This document shows, one piece after another, positions 7,111 to 14,659 of a DNA stretch of 17,477 nucleotides. How positions within the stretch are numbered: the stretch's first letter is position 1; every line of letters starts with the position of its first letter. The notes under the pieces were generated by a model. It was given only the letters and a program-made list of their open reading frames with translations. It was not told where the DNA came from and made no database searches. The stretch is from Clostridium sp. CAG:914. Its GTDB lineage: Bacteria > Bacillota_I > Bacilli_A > RF39 > UBA660. Where the stretch lies: NCBI GenBank assembly GCA_000437895.1, contig FR902159.1:20487-37963 (forward strand). Reading direction: 5' to 3'. The position numbers were made by a program, and so were the translations under genes.

Positions 7111-7667
7111 TGTGGAAATATGTTAAAAGTCTAGAATACCCTGTTAATATAAAAAAGAAAGATTTAAAAATGGCTAAATATCTAGTTACACAATATGGTG
7201 GTGCTAACGGAGAACTAGGAGCTGCCTTAAGATACTTAAATCAAAGATATACTATGCCAGATGAAAAAGGAAAAGCTCTACTTACCGATATCGGTACAGA
7301 AGAATTAGCCCATGTAGAAATAATATCAGCTATGGTATACCAATTATTAAAAGGAGCAACAAAAGAAGAATTAGAAAACGCTGGATTAGGTTCACATTAT
7401 ACTGAACATGGTAATGCCCTATATCCAACAGATTCAAATGGTGTTCCCTTTACCGTAGCTTACTTTGCCACAACAGGAGACCCACTCGCTGATTTATCTG
7501 AAGATATGGCTGCTGAAGAAAAAGCAAGAGCCACATATGAACACCTAATTACCCTAACTAATGATAAAGATATTATTGATGTATTGTTATTTTTAAGACA
7601 AAGAGAAATTATTCACTTTCAAAGATTTAAAGAATTATATGATGAATATAAGAAAAAAGGATACTAA
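7110..7667 (+). CDS. cotJC: Spore coat protein CotJC, manganese-catalase fold
   Basis: The 185-residue protein is a ferritin-like four-helix protein of the manganese catalase family found in spore coats. All five expected metal ligands are seen: E35 in GGANGELGAA, E65 and H68 in GTEELAHVE, E136 in DMAAEEKARA and H169 in REIIHF. It may therefore be an active catalase, protecting the spore from peroxide; CotJC proteins of clostridia have been shown to have this activity. The ATG at 7110 follows GGGAGGTGA at 7094-7102, inside the end of cotJB, giving translational coupling. The last codons are part of the terminator hairpin that ends the unit. Confidence 0.95.
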   Translation: MWKYVKSLEYPVNIKKKDLKMAKYLVTQYGGANGELGAALRYLNQRYTMPDEKGKALLTDIGTEELAHVEIISAMVYQLLKGATKEELENAGLGSHYTEHGNALYPTDSNGVPFTVAYFATTGDPLADLSEDMAAEEKARATYEHLITLTNDKDIIDVLLFLRQREIIHFQRFKELYDEYKKKGY

Positions 7668-7702
7668 ACTACAGACTAACAAAAGTCTGTTTTTTTAGTA
7701 TC
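7660..7702. terminator. Two-tier bidirectional terminator between convergent cotJC and pnp
   Basis: An outer 9-bp stem (GATACTAAA 7660-7668 with TTTAGTATC 7694-7702) encloses an inner 7-bp stem (ACAGACT 7671-7677 with AGTCTGT 7684-7690). For plus-strand transcription the inner hairpin is followed by seven T (7690-7696). For minus-strand transcription the whole structure is followed by CTTTTTTCT just beyond 7660. Both directions therefore have a hairpin and a U tract. The left arm includes the last codons and stop of cotJC. Confidence 0.72.
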
Positions 7703-7713
7703 TTTCTATCAAA

Positions 7714-9861
7714 TTATTTTTCTTCACTTTTTTTATTCTTAAGAAGTAAATCTTTTCTAGATAAATTTAATTTACCCTTCCTATCATAGCCTGTTGCTAT
7801 AGCCACAATTTCATCTCCAACATTGACAACATCACTAACCTTCTCAACCCTATTAACATCCAATTGAGAAATATGAATTAATCCTTCACAACCAGGCCAC
7901 AATTCTACAAAAGCACCAAAGTCTTCTACTTTAACTACTTTACAAGTATATACCTTACCTATCTCAACTTCTTTTACAACTTGTTCTATTCTCTCTCTAG
8001 TCTTTCTAATAATTTCACTATCCGTATGATATATAATTACTCTACCATCATCTTCTAGATCAACCTTAACAGCATTTTTATCATTTACTGTCTTAACATT
8101 TGAACTTTCCAAAATAATCTTTGTAATCATTTCCCCACCACGTCCTATAACATCCTTAATCTTTTCAGGATCAATTCTAAACGTTTCTATCTTTGGAGCA
8201 TAAGGACTAAGTTCATGACGAGGTTCACTAATAGCACTTTCCATAACATCCAATATTTCCATTCTAGCTTTTTTAGCCTGAAGAAGTGCCTCAGATAATA
8301 TTTGTCTATTAACGCCCTTAATTTTTATATCCATTTGCATAGCACAAATGCCTTTTCTTGTACCAGCTACCTTAAAGTCCATATCACCCATATGATCTTC
8401 TAATCCTTGAATATCTGTTAATATAGTATATTTATCACCATCAGTAATAAGTCCCATTGCAATACCAGCAACCGGTGCCTTAATTGGAACACCAGCAGCC
8501 ATCAAACTCATACATCCAGCACAAATTGACGCTTGACTAGAAGAACCATTACTTTCCAATACTTCAGATACTACACGTACCGTATAAGGAAATTCTTCTT
8601 CTGAAGGCATAACTTGAAGTAATGCTCTTTCCCCCAAAGCACCATGTCCAATTTCTCTTCTACCAGGTGAACCATATCTACCAGTCTCACCCACTGAAAA
8701 AGCTGGAAAATTATAATGATGCATAAATCTTTTCTCTTCTTCAATACCAAGACCATCCAATATTTGATGTTCTCCCAAAGCTCCTAAAGTTGTAACAGAT
8801 AATACTTGTGTTTGTCCCCTTGTAAATAATGCACTACCATGAGTTCTTGCCAAAATATCTACAGAAGCAGATAAATCTCTAATTTCATCCATAGCCCTAC
8901 CATCAGGTCTAATTTTATCATTTATTATAAGTTTTCTAACTTCTTCACCCTCAATAGTATCCACCAATATCTTAACACTTTTAAGTATTGTTTCCAAATC
9001 TTCTGAATCACTATACTTTTCACTAAAATAATTAATCGTATCTTCCTTAACCTCATCTATTTTAGCATATTTTTCCAATTTATCTTTTATTTGAATAGCC
9101 ATAAGCATATTATTTCTAGCATAGTCACTTACTTCTTCACTTAGTGCATCATCAATATGAGCCAATTCAACCTCTATCTTTTCAACACCAATCTCACGAG
9201 TTATCTCTTCTTGGAATTGACATAATTCTTTAATTGCCTCATGTCCAAACATAATAGCTTCTATCATTAATTCTTCACTAACTTCTTTAGAACCAGATTC
9301 TACCATGTTAATAGCATCTTTAGTACCAGCAACATTTAATATCAAATCACAATCATCTATTAATTCAGCATCAGGATTTATTATAAATTCATTATTATAG
9401 TGACCCACAACCACTCCAGCCACCGGTCCCTCAAAAGGAATATTACTAATCATTAAAGCCAATGATGAACCAAATAAAGCTGTCATCTCAGGTGAACAAT
9501 CCTGATCAACAGACAAAACAGTACTAATTACTTGAACTTCATTTCTAAAACCTTCCGCAAACAAAGGTCTAATTGGTCTATCTATCAATCTAGCAGCCAA
9601 AATAGCCTGTTCAGTAGGTCTACCCTCTCTCTTTATAAAACCACCAGGTATTTTACCAACTGAATATAACTTTTCTTGATAATTTATTGTAAGTGGAAAA
9701 AAATCACCCGTCGTAGCATTTTTACTCATTACAGAAGCCGACAATATTGCCGTATCACCATATCTAACAAGAACTGCTCCAGCAGCTTGCTTAGCCAATT
9801 CTCCAGATTCTACAACTAATTTTCTTCCTCTAAAATCCAAATTAAATATTTTCTTTTCCAT
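7714..9861 (-). CDS. pnp: Polynucleotide phosphorylase (PNPase)
   Basis: The 715-residue protein degrades RNA 3' to 5' by phosphorolysis and is part of the RNA degradosome-like network. Domains in order: RNase PH 1 (about 10-145, with GKIPGGFIKREGRPTEQ and AARLIDRPIRPLF), a helical linker (about 235-300), RNase PH 2 (about 310-545, with IRPDGRAMDEIR, RGQTQVL and SDGD-type LITDGDKYTILTDIQGLEDH), KH (about 558-630, IGRGGEMI) and S1 (about 634-705, GKVYTCKVVKVEDFGAFVE). Length and order match the family. The start ATG follows AGAGGT. It lies downstream of rpsO with a hairpin between them, the conserved rpsO-pnp order, and converges on cotJC. Confidence 0.97.
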   Translation of the reverse strand: MEKKIFNLDFRGRKLVVESGELAKQAAGAVLVRYGDTAILSASVMSKNATTGDFFPLTINYQEKLYSVGKIPGGFIKREGRPTEQAILAARLIDRPIRPLFAEGFRNEVQVISTVLSVDQDCSPEMTALFGSSLALMISNIPFEGPVAGVVVGHYNNEFIINPDAELIDDCDLILNVAGTKDAINMVESGSKEVSEELMIEAIMFGHEAIKELCQFQEEITREIGVEKIEVELAHIDDALSEEVSDYARNNMLMAIQIKDKLEKYAKIDEVKEDTINYFSEKYSDSEDLETILKSVKILVDTIEGEEVRKLIINDKIRPDGRAMDEIRDLSASVDILARTHGSALFTRGQTQVLSVTTLGALGEHQILDGLGIEEEKRFMHHYNFPAFSVGETGRYGSPGRREIGHGALGERALLQVMPSEEEFPYTVRVVSEVLESNGSSSQASICAGCMSLMAAGVPIKAPVAGIAMGLITDGDKYTILTDIQGLEDHMGDMDFKVAGTRKGICAMQMDIKIKGVNRQILSEALLQAKKARMEILDVMESAISEPRHELSPYAPKIETFRIDPEKIKDVIGRGGEMITKIILESSNVKTVNDKNAVKVDLEDDGRVIIYHTDSEIIRKTRERIEQVVKEVEIGKVYTCKVVKVEDFGAFVELWPGCEGLIHISQLDVNRVEKVSDVVNVGDEIVAIATGYDRKGKLNLSRKDLLLKNKKSEEK

Positions 9862-9886
9862 ATTACCTCTTCTTTCACAAATTTAA

Positions 9887-9908
9887 AGGCACTCAAAAAA
9901 GAGTGCCT
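9887..9908 (-). terminator. rpsO-pnp intergenic hairpin (terminator or processing site)
   Basis: AGGCACTC (9887-9894) and GAGTGCCT (9901-9908) form a perfect 8-bp stem around a 6-base loop. On the minus strand it is followed by TTTAAATTT, a weak U tract. It begins 16 bases after the rpsO stop, so partial termination is likely. In E. coli the equivalent gap carries a terminator and an RNase III site used in pnp autoregulation; whether this hairpin is cleaved cannot be seen. Confidence 0.65.
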
Positions 9909-9911
9909 ACT

Positions 9912-9940
9912 TTTATAATACAATTATTTTCTTAAACCAA
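9912..9940 (-). promoter_or_regulatory. Candidate internal promoter for pnp
   Basis: On the minus strand TTGGTT (9935-9940) and TATAAA (9912-9917) are 17 bases apart. The -35 lies in the last codons of rpsO and the predicted start falls in the hairpin at 9887-9908. Match is moderate. Confidence 0.3.
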
Positions 9941-10193
9941 GACTTTGAACTATTTCACGATATTTTACAACATCATTTTCTCTTAAATAGTTTAATAAAC
10001 TTCTTCTTTTACCAATCTTCATATGAAGACCTCTTTTAGATTCTTTATCTTGTTTATTATTATTTAAGTGTAGAGTTAAAGCCTTAATTTCTTCAGTAAG
10101 TATAGCTATTTGTACTTCTGGAGAACCAGTATCCTTAGGATCTCTAGCATATTTTTCAATTAACTTACTTTTTTGTTCTTTCGTTAAAGCCAT
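9924..10193 (-). CDS. rpsO: 30S ribosomal protein S15
   Basis: The 89-residue protein is the standard length for S15 and begins MALTKEQKSKLIEKYARDPK, with DTGSPEVQIAILTEEIKALT, a KRGLHMKIGKRRSLLNYL core and a final VQSLGLRK. S15 binds the central domain of 16S rRNA early in 30S assembly. The frame is open further upstream, but the ATG at 10193 has a perfect AGGAGG ribosome site 6 bases away, while the upstream part is the structured leader. It is likely autoregulated through that leader. Confidence 0.97.
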   Translation of the reverse strand: MALTKEQKSKLIEKYARDPKDTGSPEVQIAILTEEIKALTLHLNNNKQDKESKRGLHMKIGKRRSLLNYLRENDVVKYREIVQSLGLRK

Positions 10194-10198
10194 TTTTT

Positions 10199-10255
10199 CC
10201 TCCTTTATCTGATTTTCACCTAAATCACAGATGAGGTAAGGAGTACCATCACCCA
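10199..10255 (-). promoter_or_regulatory. S15-type autoregulatory leader of rpsO
   Basis: Two hairpins are visible in the mRNA leader. The first is GGTA/TACC (plus-strand 10235-10238 and 10244-10247), whose loop is CTCCT on the RNA. The second pairs plus-strand 10207-10215 with 10222-10232 (ATC, a two-base bulge, then TGATTT with AAATCA). The loop and flank CTCCTT of the first hairpin (10238-10243) are complementary to AAGGAG of the ribosome site (10200-10205), so the ribosome site can be sequestered. S15 leaders of Firmicutes are known to control rpsO translation; assignment to a specific class is inference. Confidence 0.55.
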
Positions 10256-10273
10256 AGAAATAGGAACAAATTA

Positions 10274-10302
10274 ATAATACTATATATTTAATTATAATGC
10301 AA
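10274..10302 (-). promoter_or_regulatory. Sigma-A promoter of rpsO
   Basis: On the minus strand TTGCAT (10297-10302) and TATTAT (10274-10279) are 17 bases apart. The predicted start near 10267 gives a leader of about 75 bases that contains the whole S15-type structure. The promoter begins right after the pgsA stop. Confidence 0.58.
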
Positions 10303-10309
10303 GCATTTT

Positions 10310-10903
10310 TTATTTATCTGTTATATATTCTCGTGCCATAACATAATACTTAGCCCCAGAATATATTGCTAAAACAGAAGCAATTATTAACAAATAACTT
10401 GATACCCTAATTCCAAACAACTCAAAAGGTAAATTATAAAACAACGTTAAAGTTAATCCCACCATTAATGTTGCTGTTTTCCACTTTGCTACAGGTATAG
10501 CAGCAACAGCTTTACCCTTATTACCAATAAGCATCTTTATAGAATCTACGACAATATCACGTACTATAATAATAACCGGTATAACTGGATGTATCATATT
10601 ATCACAAGCTAAAATAATTAATAATGAATTAGTAAGCAATTTATCTGATATAGCATCTATCATCTTACCAAAATCAGTAACCATATCATACTTCCTAGCC
10701 ACATACCCATCAAAAAAGTCTGTTAAAGAAGCAATAATAAATAAAACACCACATATTATATATCTTAAATCCATAACAATATTTCCATTAACAATATATG
10801 TAGGAATATTTACACCCACCTCATGAAAAGGAAACAATAATATTATAATTATTATTACTGACAATATAATTCTTGACATTGTAATTTTATTTGCTTTATT
10901 CAC
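10310..10903 (-). CDS. pgsA: CDP-diacylglycerol-glycerol-3-phosphate 3-phosphatidyltransferase
   Basis: The 197-residue membrane enzyme makes phosphatidylglycerol phosphate from CDP-diacylglycerol and glycerol 3-phosphate. The CDP-alcohol phosphotransferase signature is complete: D62, D65, G66, A69, R70, G79, D83 and D87 (TDFFDGYVAR then DFGKMIDAISDK). About five membrane segments are visible. The start is a GTG at 10903 with a perfect AGGAGGT 4 bases upstream; the next ATG is 24 bases further in without a ribosome site. It lies 2 bases after the RodZ-like gene, the same order as ymfM-pgsA in Bacillus. Confidence 0.93.
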   Translation of the reverse strand: MNKANKITMSRIILSVIIIIILLFPFHEVGVNIPTYIVNGNIVMDLRYIICGVLFIIASLTDFFDGYVARKYDMVTDFGKMIDAISDKLLTNSLLIILACDNMIHPVIPVIIIVRDIVVDSIKMLIGNKGKAVAAIPVAKWKTATLMVGLTLTLFYNLPFELFGIRVSSYLLIIASVLAIYSGAKYYVMAREYITDK

Positions 10904-10905
10904 TT

Positions 10906-11376
10906 CTACCTCCTAATAACATAAGTTACATTATCATCTTTAAAATCATTATTTCTAACTCCACTAACAACAAAATAAGTAATTATAAATACCAAAAGTA
11001 CTAACACACAAACACCTATACATATAATATAAGTTTTATTATGTCCCTCTTTCTTTGTATAAGGAGAAGAAAATTCCTTCTTTTCTTTTTCTCTTTTTTG
11101 TTTAGCTTCCTCAATAACTTCTGAAGGTATCTTAGATGTAAAGTCAAACAAAAATTCATTAAATTCATCTACTAGTTTTTCACCATCTAATCCCAAATAC
11201 TTAGCATAATCACGAATAAAAAATTTCAAAGTATTAACATCACTAAAATCTTCTTTTCTTCCCTCTTCTAAACTAATTATTTGACTAGGTCTCATTTTTA
11301 AATCTTCGGCTGCTTCATCAACCGAGACACCATTTTCTTCCCTTTTTTCTTTTAATTTTAAACCAATATCTTTCAT
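10906..11376 (-). CDS. rodZ: RodZ-like cell-shape protein (HTH plus one membrane segment)
   Basis: This 156-residue protein has an N-terminal helix-turn-helix (about 1-70: IGLKLKEKREENGVSVDEAA, then MRPSQIISLEEG and LKFFIRDYAKYLGLD), a charged linker rich in Lys and Glu, one membrane segment near 115-138 and a short outer tail. This is the RodZ/YmfM plan, in which the HTH binds MreB rather than DNA. The periplasmic-side domain of longer RodZ proteins is missing (about 18 residues follow the membrane segment). The ATG at 11376 follows AAGGAAG; a GTG at 11382 overlaps that site. It sits directly after rnpB and before pgsA. Confidence 0.82.
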   Translation of the reverse strand: MKDIGLKLKEKREENGVSVDEAAEDLKMRPSQIISLEEGRKEDFSDVNTLKFFIRDYAKYLGLDGEKLVDEFNEFLFDFTSKIPSEVIEEAKQKREKEKKEFSSPYTKKEGHNKTYIICIGVCVLVLLVFIITYFVVSGVRNNDFKDDNVTYVIRR

Positions 11377-11399
11377 AAACACTTCCTTAAAACAAATAA

Positions 11400-11750
11400 T
11401 ATGTTATCCTATAAGCCACGTTCTGTACCTCTAAAAGAGGCGACAAACATTTATCTATGGTTTCCCATCCGTTTTATCATTCTTATTCTTCTAAAACAGT
11501 TCCCCTACCATTATTTGGGTTTCTCACTTGTGGGGTTTACCTCGTTTCATTCTATTCATTTCTAAATAGACTCGTCTCTGTGGCACTTTATATTCTTTTA
11601 ATCATAGAAATTCCTTAGACCAAAAGAATGCCGTTAGTCATAAGACTACCTTAGGTTATTTTTTCCCTAAGCACAAACACTACCATCATCACAGACAGTG
11701 TGAGCGTGGACTTTCCTCTATATCACTATAGCGTTTGTCCGGATAACAAT
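11400..11750 (-). ncRNA. rnpB: RNase P RNA (class B)
   Basis: Read on the minus strand the RNA has the universal blocks GAGGAAAGTCCACGCTC near the 5' end (about 11703-11720), AAAGTGCCACAGAGACGA (about 11573-11590), GGTAAACCCC and GAGAAACCCAAAT (about 11510-11543), GGTAGGGGAAC, and ACAGAACGTGGCTTATAG at the 3' end. Helix P1 closes the molecule: TGTTATCC at the 5' end (plus 11741-11748) pairs with GGATAACA at the 3' end (plus 11402-11409). The layout follows the B. subtilis (type B) molecule. It processes tRNA 5' ends with the RnpA protein. The ends are set by P1 and are accurate to a few bases. Only 16 bases separate it from gpsB, so it may share the gpsB transcript. Confidence 0.96.
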
Positions 11751-11766
11751 CATTCTCTTCCAAGAT

Positions 11767-12093
11767 TTATTTTTCCTCTTTTCCAAGAATTATTTTCTCT
11801 AACTGAGAAATTCTCCTTAACAAATCAACATTAGTTATTTCTTTTTCACCATATTTCGCTGCTTCTATACTTGATTTTAAATTACGTACTTCTTCTTTTA
11901 ATGTATGATTCTCAGCCATTAAAGACTTATTATCTTTAACAAGTGCTTTAATAATATTATTATATTCATTATAATCTCTCATAATAACATCTAAAAAGCT
12001 ATCAACTTCCTGTGGTCTATACCCTCTAGTATCAATTTTAAATTCTTTTTCCAATATATCCTGAATACTTAGAGAAACATCACCATACTTCAT
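11767..12093 (-). CDS. gpsB: Cell division protein GpsB (DivIVA family)
   Basis: This 108-residue coiled-coil protein has the GpsB/DivIVA N-terminal membrane- and partner-binding domain: LSIQDILEKEFKIDTRGYRP, then QEVDSFLDVIMRDY. A long coiled coil follows (about 40-80) and a short C-terminal helix (VDLLRRISQLEKIIL) of the type that forms the GpsB trimer. GpsB coordinates penicillin-binding proteins between the septum and side wall. The ATG at 12093 is 7 bases after AGAGGT; a GTG at 12102 and ATG at 12099 overlap that site. Adjacent to rnpB as ypsB is in Bacillus. Confidence 0.92.
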   Translation of the reverse strand: MKYGDVSLSIQDILEKEFKIDTRGYRPQEVDSFLDVIMRDYNEYNNIIKALVKDNKSLMAENHTLKEEVRNLKSSIEAAKYGEKEITNVDLLRRISQLEKIILGKEEK

Positions 12094-12112
12094 ACACATC
12101 ACCTCTATTGTA

Positions 12113-12141
12113 ATTATCTCAAATAATTAACCATTTGTCAA
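12113..12141 (-). promoter_or_regulatory. Sigma-A promoter P1 of gpsB (proximal)
   Basis: On the minus strand a perfect TTGACA (12136-12141) and GATAAT (12113-12118) are 17 bases apart. The predicted start near 12106 leaves a leader of only about 13 bases holding the ribosome site. Confidence 0.66.
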
Positions 12142-12168
12142 TTTCAAACAATTTTCTAAAGAACATTT

Positions 12169-12183
12169 CACCTATCAAAGGTG
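12169..12183 (-). other. Small hairpin at the predicted 5' end of the distal gpsB transcript
   Basis: CACCT (12169-12173) and AGGTG (12179-12183) pair around a 5-base loop. It has no U tract on either strand, so it is not a typical terminator. It lies exactly where transcripts from the distal promoter should begin. Confidence 0.4.
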
Positions 12184-12190
12184 CACAAAT

Positions 12191-12219
12191 AATATACCAC
12201 ATTATGAACATTTAGTCAA
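12191..12219 (-). promoter_or_regulatory. Sigma-A promoter P2 upstream of gpsB (distal)
   Basis: On the minus strand TTGACT (12214-12219) and TATATT (12191-12196) are 17 bases apart, with TGG directly before the -10 (extended -10). It lies just after the obgE stop, 78 bases upstream of the proximal promoter. Confidence 0.62.
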
Positions 12220-12230
12220 ACACTACCAAA

Positions 12231-13499
12231 TTACTTAGTATATTCAAATTCATAATCTAATATTTTAACAATATCACCTTCCTGAATACCCATCTTCTCA
12301 AGATCATCATCTACCCCCATATTTCTAAGTTTCATAGAAAATCTATTAATAGCCTCCTCAGTATTAAAATTCATCATCTTAAATATCCTTTCTACTTCCT
12401 TACCACTTATAACATAAGTATGACCCTCTTTAGTAATAGAATATGGCTTCTCTTTTTTAAACTTATATAACACATGACTTTCTTGTATATCATCTTCATA
12501 TAAAACATCATCTTCTGTCTCTTCAACCAAAACATTTAATTTATCAATTAACTCTTCTAAATTATCCTTATTAAGAGCAGATATAGAAATAACCTCTTCA
12601 CTAACCTTAGACTTAAATTCTCTCAAATTATCCAAACTACCATCAATATCCATCTTATTAGCAATAATAATTTCCTTCTTATTTAATAATTTCTCACTAA
12701 AACTAGCCAATTCTTTTCTAATAGCCATATAATCTTCATATGGATTTCTTCCCTCACTACCACTCATATCAATAACATGAGCAATTATTTTCGTTCTCTC
12801 AATATGTTTTAAAAATTTATGACCAAGACCAACGCCTAAAGAAGCACCTTCAATAAGCCCAGGCAAATCAGCAATAACAAAACTATTACCCTTGGTAGTA
12901 ACAACTCCCAAATTAGGAGATAAAGTTGTAAAATGATAACTTGCTATCTTAGGATTAGCATTAGTAATCATAGATAATATAGTACTCTTCCCAACACTAG
13001 GCATACCTACCAAACCAACATCAGCCATCATTCTAAGTTCAACTTTAATTTTTCTTACCTCACCAGGTTCACCACGTTCAGCAAAAGAAGGACAAGGATT
13101 ATTTTTCGTAGCCAAACTAACATTACCACGTCCACCACGTCCACCATAAGCAACGATTACTTCTTCACCCGGCTTAGTAAGATCAGCAACAACACTTCCC
13201 GTTTCCAAATCTTTTACCGTCGTACCAACAGGAACCTTAATAATCTTATCAACACTATCCTTACCCGTTTGATTCTTTCCCTCACCATTCTTACCAGCAT
13301 CACCAGTAATCTTCTTTAAATATCTCAAATCAATTAACGTTTTTAAACCCGTATCTGTCTTAAAAATAATATTAGCACCATGTCCACCAGACCCACCATT
13401 AGGCCCCCCCATTGGCACAAACTTCTCTCTCCTATATGCCATACAGCCATCTCCACCACGACCAGCACAAACTTCCATAATAACTTCATCCACGAACAT
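12231..13499 (-). CDS. obgE: GTPase Obg (ribosome assembly/stress)
   Basis: The 422-residue protein has three domains. The glycine-rich Obg fold covers about 1-158 (GRGGDGCMAYRREKFVP, GGRGGRGN). The G domain carries a P-loop GMPSVGKST at 165-173, DLPG at 211-214, NKMD at 281-284 and SAL near 307. The C-terminal OCT domain follows (about 345-420). Obg is an essential GTPase of 50S assembly that also links to the stringent response. The ATG at 13499 gives the family N-terminus MFVDEV; a GTG at 13508 is in frame. A TATAAT lies at 13520-13525 on the minus strand but its -35 (CTTTTT) is poor. Confidence 0.96.
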   Translation of the reverse strand: MFVDEVIMEVCAGRGGDGCMAYRREKFVPMGGPNGGSGGHGANIIFKTDTGLKTLIDLRYLKKITGDAGKNGEGKNQTGKDSVDKIIKVPVGTTVKDLETGSVVADLTKPGEEVIVAYGGRGGRGNVSLATKNNPCPSFAERGEPGEVRKIKVELRMMADVGLVGMPSVGKSTILSMITNANPKIASYHFTTLSPNLGVVTTKGNSFVIADLPGLIEGASLGVGLGHKFLKHIERTKIIAHVIDMSGSEGRNPYEDYMAIRKELASFSEKLLNKKEIIIANKMDIDGSLDNLREFKSKVSEEVISISALNKDNLEELIDKLNVLVEETEDDVLYEDDIQESHVLYKFKKEKPYSITKEGHTYVISGKEVERIFKMMNFNTEEAINRFSMKLRNMGVDDDLEKMGIQEGDIVKILDYEFEYTK

Positions 13500-13539
13500 A
13501 AATATCACATCCCATAAGTATTATATAACATTTCACATC

Positions 13540-13575
13540 AAAAAAAAAGTATATTCAAACTTAATTACTTATACT
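13540..13575 (-). terminator. Weak terminator after the reverse transcriptase gene
   Basis: AGTATA (13548-13553) and TATACT (13570-13575) form a 6-bp AT-rich stem with a 16-base loop. On the minus strand it is followed by a run of eight T (13540-13547). The U tract is good but the stem is weak. Confidence 0.38.
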
Positions 13576-13633
13576 ATACATCATTAATCCCTTTAACAAT
13601 AATTCCAAATACCTATTATTTCTAATTCATCTA

Positions 13634-14659
13634 TTAAAACATAATATTTTCTATTTCTCTATATATCTTCTGATATATATGATAACTATTTGCATGCCTT
13701 ATATGTGAAGACCAACTATTAAAACTAAGCATCATCTTCTTCCTATCCAAACATCCCATATTATTATCTTTTTTCCATTTCTTAATTCTCTTTTTTATTT
13801 TTCTTTTACTACTATTTCTAATAAGTCTATACCCATCATATATCCTATAACCACAAAAATTAACTCCCATCTTTGAAGGATAATATCTACTTTTATTATT
13901 CAATTCTAATTTTAATTCCTTATTTAAAAACATCTTTATCTTTTCCATAACTATCCTACATTTTTCTTTCGTAGAAAGAAGAATTACCATATCATCCATA
14001 TATCTCACATAATACCTAACCTTAAGCACTTCCTTAACATATCTATCTAATATACTTAAATATATATTAGCAAAATATTGTGAAGTATAATTCCCTATCG
14101 GTATTCCCTTATCTATTTCATCATCATATATAAATATTTTAGTTAACCAAAGTATTTTTTTATCACTAACGAAACTATTCATTATCTTATATAATATATT
14201 TTTATCAATATTATAAAAATATTTCTTAATATCTAACTTAAGAACATAATATTTACCATATTTTCTTTTCATAATATTAATATATTTATCTACCATCAAA
14301 ACAGCATAATGAGTCCCCCTATTATCAATGCAAGCACAACAAGTATTAATTATTCTAGGTATAATATAAGGTTTTATAAATTCATAAATATACCATTGTT
14401 GTACTATTCTATCTCTATAAGGTAAACACTTAATAATTCTTTCTTTAGGTTCATATATTGTAAATACTTTATACTTACCAAGTCTATAACTACCATTCTT
14501 TAAACTATTCATAATTCCAACTATATTAGTCTCAATATCAACACTAAATTTAAGTAATTCATACCTATTAGTCTTATTTTTTTTAGCTCTATCATGTGAT
14601 CTAAGTAAAGATTCAAATGTTAACTTTTTATAAAAACAATTCTTTATACTTTTAGACAT
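13634..14659 (-). CDS. Diversity-generating retroelement reverse transcriptase
   Basis: The 341-residue protein is a group-II-like reverse transcriptase of the DGR class. Seen are YVLKLDIKKYFYNID (motif A, first catalytic Asp near 143), GIPIGNYTSQYFANIYL (the DGR-type IGNxTSQ motif in place of the QG-SP form of other retroelements), VRYMDDMVIL (YMDD at about 220-223, catalytic Asp pair) and MGVNFCGYRI before a basic thumb rich in Lys. There is no maturase or endonuclease domain, as expected. The enzyme should copy a template RNA with errors at adenines and pass the cDNA to the variable region of the target gene. I prefer the ATG at 14659; the ATG at 14671 abuts its GGTGG with no spacing. The start overlaps the avd end by 16 bases. 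Confidence 0.95.
   Translation of the reverse strand: MSKSIKNCFYKKLTFESLLRSHDRAKKNKTNRYELLKFSVDIETNIVGIMNSLKNGSYRLGKYKVFTIYEPKERIIKCLPYRDRIVQQWYIYEFIKPYIIPRIINTCCACIDNRGTHYAVLMVDKYINIMKRKYGKYYVLKLDIKKYFYNIDKNILYKIMNSFVSDKKILWLTKIFIYDDEIDKGIPIGNYTSQYFANIYLSILDRYVKEVLKVRYYVRYMDDMVILLSTKEKCRIVMEKIKMFLNKELKLELNNKSRYYPSKMGVNFCGYRIYDGYRLIRNSSKRKIKKRIKKWKKDNNMGCLDRKKMMLSFNSWSSHIRHANSYHIYQKIYREIENIMF

Noticed and set aside
8571..8756. 61-codon minus-strand frame inside pnp
   Set aside because: Out-of-frame shadow of pnp with no independent start signal.
13634..14659. Group II intron or retron as the source of the reverse transcriptase
   Set aside because: No maturase or endonuclease domain, no intron RNA domain V and no retron msr/msd-like structure was seen; the IGNxTSQ motif and the adjacent Avd and variable target fit a DGR.
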